64,000 bases of DNA from Gimesia sp. (GTDB lineage Bacteria > Planctomycetota > Planctomycetia > Planctomycetales > Planctomycetaceae). The stretch is from NCBI GenBank assembly GCA_002706765.1, contig PAJV01000077.1, positions 186,001 to 250,000 on the forward strand. Reading direction: 5' to 3'. The notes beneath the pieces were generated by a model, which made no database searches, had not been told where the DNA came from, and was given only the letters and a program-made list of their open reading frames with translations. Of the stretch, positions 44,359 to 52,924 are shown in pieces. Positions within the stretch are counted from its first letter, which is position 1. Every line of letters begins with the position of its first letter. A program made the translations under genes and the position numbers.

Positions 44359-46554
44359 TTATGCTCCGGAAGTGGCTGCTTCACTGAGGGCTTTGGCCTG
44401 GGCTGCGGAGGTATCCATTGAAAGCGTAATGGTGACGGACCAGCGTCCGTGTTCGTCAGCGACAAACTCCCAGTGTGGGATTACCACCGAGCTCTGATGG
44501 ACCAGTTCGTAACCACCTTCGGACTGACTGATAGTTTCAATCGGAAACGTCCAGATACTGGCAGGCGCGGAAAGATCCAGGGCCGCATCCAGTCCCAGCC
44601 ATTCATCAACCAGGCCGATGCGATCTGTCTTTTCCAGATCGAGTTTTGATTCGAGCTGCCCTAGTTGTTTGCCCAGATGATTGTAGTAGTAGCGGTCACT
44701 GGCTCCCGCGGCCATGCCGGCAAAGTTGAACTCGACGCCAAAATTCAGCGGAACTTCAGCGGGCAGATGTGAGAGTTCGTAATGGATTTCCAGTGAACCC
44801 GAGGCATGTTTTGTGAGCGAGACGGTTTTTGTCAGTTCGATTTCGTAAGGGCCGACATACCCTTTGCGAACCATACGCACTTCGCAGTCATCATCGGTTC
44901 GTTTGAGCGAGCTGAGGTAAACGCCCTGCGCAAAATCGCCGACTTCGCCGCCCCCCTGAATGACGGTATCCAGATCGACGCCCGGCTGAAAGAAGTGATC
45001 TACCAGTGATTTACGCGGGGTATGATCGTACTGCAGTTTTTTCTCAAGGCCCGGTTGTTTGAACCGGACGGCATTATGAATTTTGCCGATATCCTCTCCA
45101 TTCTGGGCACCCTGTTTCTGTTCGAGGGCGGCTTTGCGAATGATATCGTGATAGGGTTCAGGACGTCGATCCAACGTCGCCAGCAGGTTATGTTTGGCGC
45201 CCCGCACATCCAGTTCATACAGGTGACCGCCCTGCGCCGGGGCGAGGTAAGCGACCAGTCGATTGCTGGCCAGCCTGACTTCTTTCCGGGCATCCAGATT
45301 AAAGTCGGCTACTTCCACTTCGAGCCAGCTGGCATCACGGTGGGTAATTTTTTCCAGCAATGTGTCAGCTGAGATCAGATGTTTGTAAATCGCATTCCGC
45401 AGGTGAGGCAGATACAGGCCCCCGAAGGCACCATGCCAGTATGGGCAGTTACATTGAGCGCGGTACAACTCGGTCCGGGCTTCGTGCAGTGCCGGCAGGT
45501 CTTCTGCATCGACGCCGGTCTCTTCCAGGCTCTGCAGTCGGTTGCTGACCTGCAGCATCCGCGCATACATCTCATTGAGCTCGGCGTATTTCACACGGAA
45601 GTTCCGCCAGAATCCGCCCCGCAGATACGGTTTGAGACGATCAAAGCCCTCGGTTTCAGCAAACTGTTCTTTCAGCGCTGCCAGTTCCAGCTGTCGTTCT
45701 GACGAGAGAGCCCACTCATTCATCTCACGGTAACTGGCGTCAGGCAGATAACAGCTGCCCAGTGGAGAGACGGAATCGACCGATTCGGAAAGTGTGGTGA
45801 CTTTCAACCAGTCACTGTTCTGACGCAACAGATCGAGGAATTTTTTCAGCCAGCCGTCCCGGTAGACATGATCAAAGGTGCCCGGCCAGGCGCCGAACTT
45901 TTCGCCATCATCACCAAAAACGACGACTGAGTGAGGATGATGGTCGGCGATCTCTTTCAGATAATGAATCGTTTCCACGGGATCGGTGAAGGGAATCTGG
46001 TAGCGGAGTGTTTCATTGTCCGGGAAAATCTTAAGCAGGCGGCCTTCATCTTCCGAGAGATAGTAGCCGTGCATTTTTTCTGCGCGAACGCCAGCGGCAC
46101 TGAAATGGGAATCGTCCAGCAGGGTGTATTCCATGCCGGCATCAACCAGGTCGGAGACAAATGACTGTTCCCAGACCCGTTCGGGTACCCACATTCCGCG
46201 AACCGGCGTTCCAAACATTTTTTTCAGGTAATCGGAATAGGCGGTGATCTGTCCGATCCGGTCGCAACGGGGAATGCCCGCCAGAATCGGTTCATAAAAG
46301 GGACCACCCAGAATTTCGACCTGCCCGGATTCCGCCAGTCCACGAACCCGGTCGATGTATTCCGGATGCGCCTCGACAAGCCATTCCATCAGGCTACCTG
46401 AGGTATGCAGAGAAAAAGGGATATCAGGGTATTCTGATAAAACGTCGAGAAATGGTTGATAGCTGTTTTGATAGGACTCTTCAAAAACGCCTTCAAAATT
46501 CCCAACGGGCTGATGGTTGTGAATGACTAAAACAAGCCTAAGTCGACAGCCCAT
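44359..46554 (-). CDS. Glycoside hydrolase family 57 (alpha-amylase/4-alpha-glucanotransferase type)
   Basis: 731 residues from ATG 46554, which has AAAGGA eight bases upstream; other starts are 46563 and 46584. Motifs: VIHNHQPVGNFEGVFE, LEILGGPFYEPILAGI, RGMWVPERVWE holding the Glu nucleophile, and VVVFGDDGEKFGAWP with the Asp acid/base. C-terminal DUF1925/DUF1926-like beta domains follow (LRGGFWRNFRVKYAELNEM, VPLNFGVEFNFAGMAAG). Acts on alpha-1,4-glucans, cytoplasmic (no signal). Clustered with glgA and a galT-like gene, hence probably glycogen remodelling. Confidence 0.93.
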   Translation of the reverse strand: MGCRLRLVLVIHNHQPVGNFEGVFEESYQNSYQPFLDVLSEYPDIPFSLHTSGSLMEWLVEAHPEYIDRVRGLAESGQVEILGGPFYEPILAGIPRCDRIGQITAYSDYLKKMFGTPVRGMWVPERVWEQSFVSDLVDAGMEYTLLDDSHFSAAGVRAEKMHGYYLSEDEGRLLKIFPDNETLRYQIPFTDPVETIHYLKEIADHHPHSVVVFGDDGEKFGAWPGTFDHVYRDGWLKKFLDLLRQNSDWLKVTTLSESVDSVSPLGSCYLPDASYREMNEWALSSERQLELAALKEQFAETEGFDRLKPYLRGGFWRNFRVKYAELNEMYARMLQVSNRLQSLEETGVDAEDLPALHEARTELYRAQCNCPYWHGAFGGLYLPHLRNAIYKHLISADTLLEKITHRDASWLEVEVADFNLDARKEVRLASNRLVAYLAPAQGGHLYELDVRGAKHNLLATLDRRPEPYHDIIRKAALEQKQGAQNGEDIGKIHNAVRFKQPGLEKKLQYDHTPRKSLVDHFFQPGVDLDTVIQGGGEVGDFAQGVYLSSLKRTDDDCEVRMVRKGYVGPYEIELTKTVSLTKHASGSLEIHYELSHLPAEVPLNFGVEFNFAGMAAGASDRYYYNHLGKQLGQLESKLDLEKTDRIGLVDEWLGLDAALDLSAPASIWTFPIETISQSEGGYELVHQSSVVIPHWEFVADEHGRWSVTITLSMDTSAAQAKALSEAATSGA

Positions 46555-46939
46555 GGGCCGCATCCTTTCATCCGTGTAATACACAGAACTTTCGATTACG
46601 CTATATAACGGAACGGTATCAAATACGTGGCGGGTCGCCTCGCTCCCTGCGTTAAGCGCTGTAACAGCAGGACTTGAAACGATTCTGGCTTATCTTAAAG
46701 CCAATCTTTTTGTAATCATAGAGGACTTTTCCCGATAATAAAATCCAAGTCCCCTTAAAATCGACACGAACAACGTTGAAAATACCACTGGAGCAAGGGC
46801 AATTGTTAAAGCAGGTAAGATTTCGCCAGTCTGATTAACTGGGATAATTTGAAAAGCGAAAATTAACCCCCTCGCTTCCCGAGCGAGTTTCCTGCGGCTT
46901 GGGCCCCACTGAAGTGGTTTCAAAAACGGTAAAATGCGT
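46555..46939. other. Intergenic region with possible gene remnant
   Basis: A minus-strand frame ending at 46690 (RGLIFAFQIIPVNQ, ILPALTIALAPVVFS, SILRGLGFYYREK) looks like the end of a membrane protein, but its upper part overlaps the galT-like gene in another frame and no start is present. A hairpin CTCGCT/AGCGAG lies near 46888-46904. Possibly a degraded gene. Confidence 0.3.
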
Positions 46940-47923
46940 TCAGCAACCCAGCTGCTTCCTGAGTTGTTCCAGCGCCTGTTCGGGATAAACCGGATTGATG
47001 AAGGCGTTCGAAGCCAGTTCAAATCCCGCCAGATGGGACAGTCGAGGATAGATCCTCAGACTCCAGGTATAGCCGTCCTGTTCACTGGTATCATAAGGAG
47101 GTGTCTGGATCACATAATTGAGATCGTGGCGTCCGAGCAGCGATTCCAGAGCAGATAACAGAAGGCGGGTGATACAGGCCAGATCATCGAGTTCCTGGTC
47201 GCTGGACTGGTCGAAGTGGGTTTTCAGAGAACGGGGAATGACCCAGGTTTCAAAGGCAAAGCGACTGGCGTAGGGACAGATGACATCAAAATATTCCGAA
47301 GACATCACCCGTTCGGGATAACCGTCGGACGAGTCCCGGGTAAAGTTTTCGAACAGAGAGTAACCATGTTCCAGCTGATAGGCGCGGGCCGCGATCACTT
47401 CCTGCCGGAGTGCCTGCGGAATGAGATGGCTGGCCAGTAACTGTGAGTGCACATGTCCCAGTGAAGCACCGCCCAGGATACCCTGATTTTTGAAAATGAT
47501 GGCGTAGTTGAGACGGGGATCTTCACGATGAGTGGCAACCCGCTGTCGGTAAGCCTGGAAAATGTATTGAAATTGCGTCGGCTCAAGCCGCGTGACGTGT
47601 GTCTCAAACTGGGGACACTCGACGATGACTTCATGCACGCCATATTCATCTACCTCAGAGACGGGAGTCAGCGCGGGATACTTGTTGGCAACCACGCGCA
47701 GCTTCCAGCCTGGCTGGTTGGCTTTCGTCTCAGGGGGACGGATGGCAAACAGTTCCGGCGTGGTCTCGGATTCTTTCCCTTCAGCAAACGGGTCAGAGTC
47801 GATCTGTTCCTGCGTAGGGATGTACTGACTGGCGTTGTCAGAAATCTTAATCGGTCGTCGGGCACGTTCCGGCGCAAAGATGGTCGTAAAACCTGTGAGA
47901 GGGTCGGTTCTGATCTCTGACAT
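46940..47923 (-). CDS. Galactose-1-phosphate uridylyltransferase-like HIT protein
   Basis: 327 residues, ATG start. GalT fold: SEIRTDPLTGFTTIFAPER, LRVVANKYPAL, EVIVECPQFETHVT, and the nucleophile motif H157-V-H159-S-Q161 (usual H-P-H-x-Q, Pro replaced by Val), later HFDQSSDQELDDLA and SLRIYPRLSHLAGFE. The zinc CxxC of E. coli GalT is absent. Known relatives are UDP-hexose transferases and ADP-glucose phosphorylases. Next to glgA (49-base gap), so a role in glycogen nucleotide-sugar handling fits (inference). Confidence 0.88.
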   Translation of the reverse strand: MSEIRTDPLTGFTTIFAPERARRPIKISDNASQYIPTQEQIDSDPFAEGKESETTPELFAIRPPETKANQPGWKLRVVANKYPALTPVSEVDEYGVHEVIVECPQFETHVTRLEPTQFQYIFQAYRQRVATHREDPRLNYAIIFKNQGILGGASLGHVHSQLLASHLIPQALRQEVIAARAYQLEHGYSLFENFTRDSSDGYPERVMSSEYFDVICPYASRFAFETWVIPRSLKTHFDQSSDQELDDLACITRLLLSALESLLGRHDLNYVIQTPPYDTSEQDGYTWSLRIYPRLSHLAGFELASNAFINPVYPEQALEQLRKQLGC

Positions 47924-47972
47924 CGATTCCCGTCATCAAAGGAGGATAGAAGAGGGTCAGTCTGCTGATCTG

Positions 47973-49484
47973 TTAATGAGTGGCGGACACGGACTCGCTG
48001 TTTTTATTTCGATAACTGCTGGCCCGCTGATAAACGGACAGGTAGTTTTGGGCGCTCTGCTTCCAGGACCAGTCTTTTGTCATGCCGTTACGAATCAGCT
48101 GATTCCAGAGCGGTTTATCGTAGTAGGCAGCGATGGCACGCCGCATCTGTCGATAGAGTACCGTCGCATCAAAGTGCCAGAAAGAAAATCCGTTGGCAGT
48201 CCCCTTCTCCAGATTCTCAGGGTGGGCATCCACGACGGAATCGGCCAGGCCCCCTACTTCATGGACGAGGGGGACCGTGCCGTACAACAGGCTATACATC
48301 TGATTCAGTCCACAGGGCTCAAACTGGCTGGGCATCAGAAAGATATCCAGGCCCGCTTCGATCTGATGTGCCAGCCCTTCATCGAAGCCGATATAAGTGG
48401 CCACTTTATCCGGGAAACGTCTTGCGAGTTCAGAAAAAGACCTTTCATGCCGGGGGTCGCCGGTTCCCAGAAAGACCATCTGGACATCGGTGGCCAGCAG
48501 GTTTTCGGCAGCGTCGAGTATCAGGGAGAAGCCTTTCTGATCGGTCATGCGGGAAATTGCTCCCAGCAGGGGGACATCCGGTTTTTGTGGCAGTCCCATG
48601 CGTTCCTGCAGCGCTGCTTTACACTTCGCTTTGCCGTCCGCGATTGTCTCGACGTTATAATGGGCGGCCAGATGCGGATCGATTTCGGGGTTCCACTCGC
48701 TGGTATCCACGCCGTTCAGAATACCGACCAGTCGATCGGCGTGCGATTCGAGCACCCCATTCAGGCCATAACCAAACCGCTCGGTGCGGATCTCTCTGGC
48801 ATAGGTCGGACTCACAGTCGTGATCATATTCGAGAAGACAATGCCGGTCTTGAGCAGATTCAACTGACCGAAATATTCCATCTGATGCCGATTGAAGTAT
48901 TTCCAGTCGATGCCTGTCAGCAGCATATCCCAATGCCAGTACTGTCCCTGGAAGGCCATATTATGAATCGTATAGACGGCGGCTGTTTTTTCAAAACCCG
49001 GGCGATGCTGATATTCAATCTTCAACAGCGCCGGTATCAGTCCGGTCTGCCAGTCATTGGAGTGAATAATATCAGGCTGCAGGTTGAGTTGTGCCGTGAA
49101 TTCCATCACCGCGCGACTGAAGAAAATAAACCGTTCACAATTGTCCTGATAATCACGTCCATTTTCATGATAGAGTTCCGCACGATCGAAATAACGTGGC
49201 TGATCGACCAGGTAGACACTCACTTTCGAATCGGGAAAAGCTGCTTTCAACAGGCGGGCTTCCACCTGCTTGCTGCCGACAGTGATCATCACTTTTTCAG
49301 GACAGACTTGAAAATCATCTGGCGAGAAACCCCGTTTGGCCGTCGACTGGGGATAATAGGGCAGAAACAGGCTGACTTCATGCCCTTCTGCTGCCAGCGC
49401 TTTCGACAAAGCCGAGGCCACATCGGCCAGTCCGCCTGTCTTGGCAAATGGAATCGCTTCTGAACTCGCAACGACGATTTTCAT
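47973..49484 (-). CDS. glgA: Glycogen synthase (ADP-glucose type)
   Basis: 503 residues from ATG 49484. GT5 enzyme extending alpha-1,4-glucan from ADP-glucose. Seen: KTGGLADV near the N-terminus (K-x-G-G-L), DIIHSNDWQTGLIPALL, AVYTIHNMAFQGQY, GISRMTDQKGFSLIL-type AISRMTDQKGF, and the C-terminal SQFEPCGLNQMYSLLYGTVP with the E-x7-E-like acceptor pair. Cytoplasmic. The long plus-strand frame over this gene (47835-49463) is a shadow. Confidence 0.95.
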   Translation of the reverse strand: MKIVVASSEAIPFAKTGGLADVASALSKALAAEGHEVSLFLPYYPQSTAKRGFSPDDFQVCPEKVMITVGSKQVEARLLKAAFPDSKVSVYLVDQPRYFDRAELYHENGRDYQDNCERFIFFSRAVMEFTAQLNLQPDIIHSNDWQTGLIPALLKIEYQHRPGFEKTAAVYTIHNMAFQGQYWHWDMLLTGIDWKYFNRHQMEYFGQLNLLKTGIVFSNMITTVSPTYAREIRTERFGYGLNGVLESHADRLVGILNGVDTSEWNPEIDPHLAAHYNVETIADGKAKCKAALQERMGLPQKPDVPLLGAISRMTDQKGFSLILDAAENLLATDVQMVFLGTGDPRHERSFSELARRFPDKVATYIGFDEGLAHQIEAGLDIFLMPSQFEPCGLNQMYSLLYGTVPLVHEVGGLADSVVDAHPENLEKGTANGFSFWHFDATVLYRQMRRAIAAYYDKPLWNQLIRNGMTKDWSWKQSAQNYLSVYQRASSYRNKNSESVSATH

Positions 49485-50046
49485 AAATTCCCCATCTATT
49501 CGGATCATAAATCCTGCTGAATGTCTACAATGTTTTGTAGCATTCTATACGTAATCAACGCTGAAAATAAATGGACCTGATCACGGGAGTTATGGTGATT
49601 CCCTGAATTCGCCGCACCTTTTCCGAGAGATCTTCGCATACCTGAACTCAGAAATCGATTGGATTACGAATCAGGCTCAGGCTGCCATTCCGTTTGTCTT
49701 CTGCCCGGTTCTGGTTTTACCTGTTTGTACAGTAAAATTCGCTGACTTCTCGTGCAAAATAGCGAATGTGTAATTGCAGATCAATTTCAGTTTCGTGATA
49801 GTGTCTTATTCAGAGCTGGATTGACACGTTGTCCGAAATGGTTCACACGCTCGCTGGCGTGCTCGCCTGCCCTGGATGACCTGTCAATTCAGGATTGATG
49901 ACCAATAATATCGTTTCGTTTACGCAATGCCATCGCCCTGGTATGCACTTTTCAACCATTACAGGCTGTTTATCGCAGCTGGTCGTCTACCAGAATCTGT
50001 AGATTGCAGCGAATCAGAAATACGAATCAGAATTTCCATTCCCATC
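49485..50046. other. Intergenic region ahead of the histidine kinase
   Basis: 562 bases between glgA (minus) and the kinase (plus). A 41-codon extension of the kinase frame upstream of ATG 50047 (to 49927) is possible. TTGACA near 49821 lacks a matching -10. A short stem CACGC/GCGTG is near 49847. Nothing else recognised. Confidence 0.4.
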
Positions 50047-51507
50047 ATGAATGACCCGTTAAACGTGGAGAACCAGACCGAACCAGCAGGCCCCCCTGCC
50101 AAGGCGACACAGAAACATCCAGCGGATGTATCTGACTCACAGTCGTCTCATCGCATCCACCATGATGCTTTTACCTGGGAATTGCCGGCGGAAGAAATTA
50201 CGCTGCGCATTCGCTGGTTTGGCCTGTGTGTCGGCTATGTGCTGGTCAATTTTGGCGGAAACAGTTCGGCCATCCAGGTTCCCCAGTTGAACTGGATTCT
50301 GACGCTAGGCGCCATTTACGCCCTGGCCGATACCTGGTTCAGCTTTCGTGGCCGCGTCTTCCTGGGTGAATGGCCGCTGATCATTTCGGTCATGGAAGCA
50401 TTGTTCATCGGCCTGCTCTGTCATTACGACGCCGGGCTGAACAGTCCGTTCCGCTTTTATTATCTGCTGTCGTTGATTGTCTGTTCCATCCGTCATTCGT
50501 CTCTCATCGCGTATCTGACACTGGGACTGCATCTGATCAGTTATTCGACGCTGCTGCTTTCCAGTCCTACCCTTCCCAGTGACTGGCTGACACAACTGTT
50601 GTTAATGATTGTCTGGATGGGCTGGGTCGCGTGGGCGAGTATTGCCTTTTCTCAGCTGGTCAAACGCACGAGTATGGAACTTTCGCTGGCCAACTCGCAG
50701 TTGAAGCAGAACCAGGAACTGCTGGAAGATCGCATCGCGCGGCGGACCAGCGACCTGCAGGAATCGCAGGCGCTGCTGATTCAGCAGGAAAAGCATGCCG
50801 CCTTCGGTCTGCTGGCAGCGGGTATTGCACACGAAGTCGGTAACCCGCTGGCGGGCATCAGTTCCTTGGTACAGCTGCTCAACCGTCATAATAATGATGA
50901 ATACACGACTAAACGCCTGGATGAAGTCGATGCCCAGCTGCGTCGGATCCAGCGAATTCTTCGCGAGTTGATCGATTTCAGCCGCCCGGCCACGACCGAA
51001 CGCAATCGCTGTCAGATCAATGAGCTGATTACCGAATCATTGAACATTTCCAAATATTACAAACGGAAAAAAGGCAAAAAGATCATCACCCGGTTCGCAG
51101 AAGATCTGCCGATCGTCCAGGTGGTACGCGATCAGCTCGTGCAGGTGTTCCTGAATCTGATCCTGAATGCCATGGATGCGACCGAAGAAGGCGAGTCAAT
51201 TGAGATTACCACCGAGGCCCGTGCCGGTCGGATTCTCATTACGGTGCATGACAGTGGAGAAGGCATCCGCGAAGAAGATAAAGACAGATTATTCCAACCT
51301 TATTTTACCACGAAGGCCAAAGGGACAGGCCTGGGGCTGTTTGTCTGTAAAAATATTCTGGAACATTCGAATTCCGGTACAATTGAAATCGATGATACAG
51401 TAAAAGATGGTGCGAGGTTCATCGTCTCCCTCCAGTGTGAGGAATTACAGGGAAAAGCCGATATCCCTCCCGGACCCGCAAAAGAAATTAAATTTGTTAC
51501 GACTTGA
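50047..51507 (+). CDS. Membrane sensor histidine kinase (NtrB-like)
   Basis: 486 residues from ATG 50047; an upstream ATG at 49927 would add 40 with no better RBS. Five or six helices in the N-terminal part (LCVGYVLVNFGG, WPLIISVMEALFIGLL, YYLLSLIVCSI, SLIAYLTLGLHLISY, LLLMIVWMGWVAWASI), a coiled coil, then H-box LAAGIAHEVGNPLAG, N-box VFLNLILNAMDA, G1 VHDSGEGI and G2 KGTGLGLFVCKNI. It would autophosphorylate on His and pass phosphate to the response regulator encoded next, whose TTG alternative start overlaps its stop. Signal unknown. Confidence 0.9.
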   Translation: MNDPLNVENQTEPAGPPAKATQKHPADVSDSQSSHRIHHDAFTWELPAEEITLRIRWFGLCVGYVLVNFGGNSSAIQVPQLNWILTLGAIYALADTWFSFRGRVFLGEWPLIISVMEALFIGLLCHYDAGLNSPFRFYYLLSLIVCSIRHSSLIAYLTLGLHLISYSTLLLSSPTLPSDWLTQLLLMIVWMGWVAWASIAFSQLVKRTSMELSLANSQLKQNQELLEDRIARRTSDLQESQALLIQQEKHAAFGLLAAGIAHEVGNPLAGISSLVQLLNRHNNDEYTTKRLDEVDAQLRRIQRILRELIDFSRPATTERNRCQINELITESLNISKYYKRKKGKKIITRFAEDLPIVQVVRDQLVQVFLNLILNAMDATEEGESIEITTEARAGRILITVHDSGEGIREEDKDRLFQPYFTTKAKGTGLGLFVCKNILEHSNSGTIEIDDTVKDGARFIVSLQCEELQGKADIPPGPAKEIKFVTT

Positions 51508-51536
51508 ACCGAACGAAGAACAGGACGAATTCCAAA

Positions 51537-52892
51537 GTGCAACTCAACCGATCTGTGCTGATTGTCGAAGATGAAGAAATCATTCGGACATCGCTGGCGG
51601 AATTTCTCACCAGCGAAGGTTATGAAACCATGCAGGCATCTACCGTCGCCAGGGCCCTCGAACTGGCCCGGGACCGGGACTTTAACGTCGCGATCTGTGA
51701 CGTGCAGTTGCCAGACGGCGATGGCATTGAGCTCCTGCGACGACTGCAGAATATCAAACCGAGCATTTTCGTACTGATCATCACCGCTTATGCGACGGTG
51801 GAAAATACGATATCGGCTTTCAAAGCCGGCGCTTTTGACTACCTGGTCAAGCCGGTTATTTTCGACGATCTGTCCCATAAACTGAATCGCCTGTTCGAAT
51901 ACCAGAAAATCTTCTATGAGAACCAGATCCTGAGAAGAGAGCTGGCCCGCAGTCCGGGAATTGAAGAAGTCGTCGGCAGCAGTAAGGCACTGCAGAAACT
52001 GCAGAGCACCATTCGAAAAATTGCGGCGACCAATTCGAATGTTCTGCTGTCCGGAGAATCGGGAACGGGGAAAGAACTGTTTGCCCGGTCGATCCACTCG
52101 AATGGTCCGAATCGCGAGCAACGCTTCCTGGCAGTCAATTGCGGCATGCGACCGATTGAACTCCTCGAATCTCAACTGTTCGGTTCCGCCAACAGCTCGC
52201 TGCAGTACCCTTCCACCGAACAGATTGGCGTGTTCAAAAATGCCGATGGCGGGACCGTGTATCTGGATGAAATCTCTCAACTGCCACTGGGAACGCAGGG
52301 CAAACTGCTGCGGGCGATTGAATACGGCGAGATCCTGCCACTGGGCAGTGCCGAGCCGGTGAAAGTCGATGTGCGTCTGATCGCTTCCACCACTCAGGAT
52401 CTGGCGGAAATGGTCAAGTCGGGCGAATTCGAAGAAGATCTGTTCTATCGCCTGGACGGGATGAAAATTCACATTCCTGCATTACGGGAACGCGTTGATG
52501 ACATTCCGGAACTGGTCGAATACTTCCTCACCAAGCATTCGCGTAAAATGGGGAAACGAGTCACGGGAGCGAGCAGCGAAACGATTCGCACACTGATGTC
52601 AGCCGAATGGAAGGGCAACGTCCGACAGCTGGACAATGCCATTGAACGGGCCGTGATGATGTGTGACGAAACCCTGATCTGTCTGAATGATCTGCCTCCG
52701 GAACTGCATCAGAACGAGCCCCCGTTACCGGATGTGGACGATCTGCGACTGGCACTTCGGCATTACGAACGAATGCATATTACGCGCGTATTAAAAGACA
52801 GCGCCGACAAACGGGAAGCAGCCAGGCGGCTGAAGCTCGGCCTGTCCAGCCTGTATCGTAAGATTGAAGAACTGGATATTGAGTTAGAGTAA
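51537..52892 (+). CDS. NtrC-family response regulator lacking GAFTGA
   Basis: 451 residues from GTG 51537 (TTG 51504, overlapping the kinase stop as TTGA, would add 11). Receiver domain with SVLIVEDEEIIRTSL and the phospho-Asp in VAICDVQLPDGDGIE; AAA+ domain with Walker A GESGTGKELFARSIH and Walker B GGTVYLDEISQLP; Fis-type HTH at the C-terminus (REAARRLKLGLSSLYRKIEE). The sigma54-contact loop normally ELFGHEKGAFTGA reads SQLFGSANSSLQYPST (52177-52220), so the GAFTGA is gone and the loop is short. Oligomerisation/ATPase parts look intact. It may not drive sigma54 promoters. Confidence 0.92.
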   Translation: MQLNRSVLIVEDEEIIRTSLAEFLTSEGYETMQASTVARALELARDRDFNVAICDVQLPDGDGIELLRRLQNIKPSIFVLIITAYATVENTISAFKAGAFDYLVKPVIFDDLSHKLNRLFEYQKIFYENQILRRELARSPGIEEVVGSSKALQKLQSTIRKIAATNSNVLLSGESGTGKELFARSIHSNGPNREQRFLAVNCGMRPIELLESQLFGSANSSLQYPSTEQIGVFKNADGGTVYLDEISQLPLGTQGKLLRAIEYGEILPLGSAEPVKVDVRLIASTTQDLAEMVKSGEFEEDLFYRLDGMKIHIPALRERVDDIPELVEYFLTKHSRKMGKRVTGASSETIRTLMSAEWKGNVRQLDNAIERAVMMCDETLICLNDLPPELHQNEPPLPDVDDLRLALRHYERMHITRVLKDSADKREAARRLKLGLSSLYRKIEELDIELE

Positions 52893-52924
52893 TCCGGATT
52901 TCCTGCAGAGACGCACCACCCGGT

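Noticed and set aside
46690..47022. 110-codon minus-strand frame as a real gene
   Set aside because: Its upper part overlaps galT in another frame and it has no convincing start; kept only as a possible remnant.
47835..49463. 542-codon plus-strand open frame
   Set aside because: It lies entirely over glgA in antisense; no RBS, no family motifs, strongly biased by the sense codon use of glgA.
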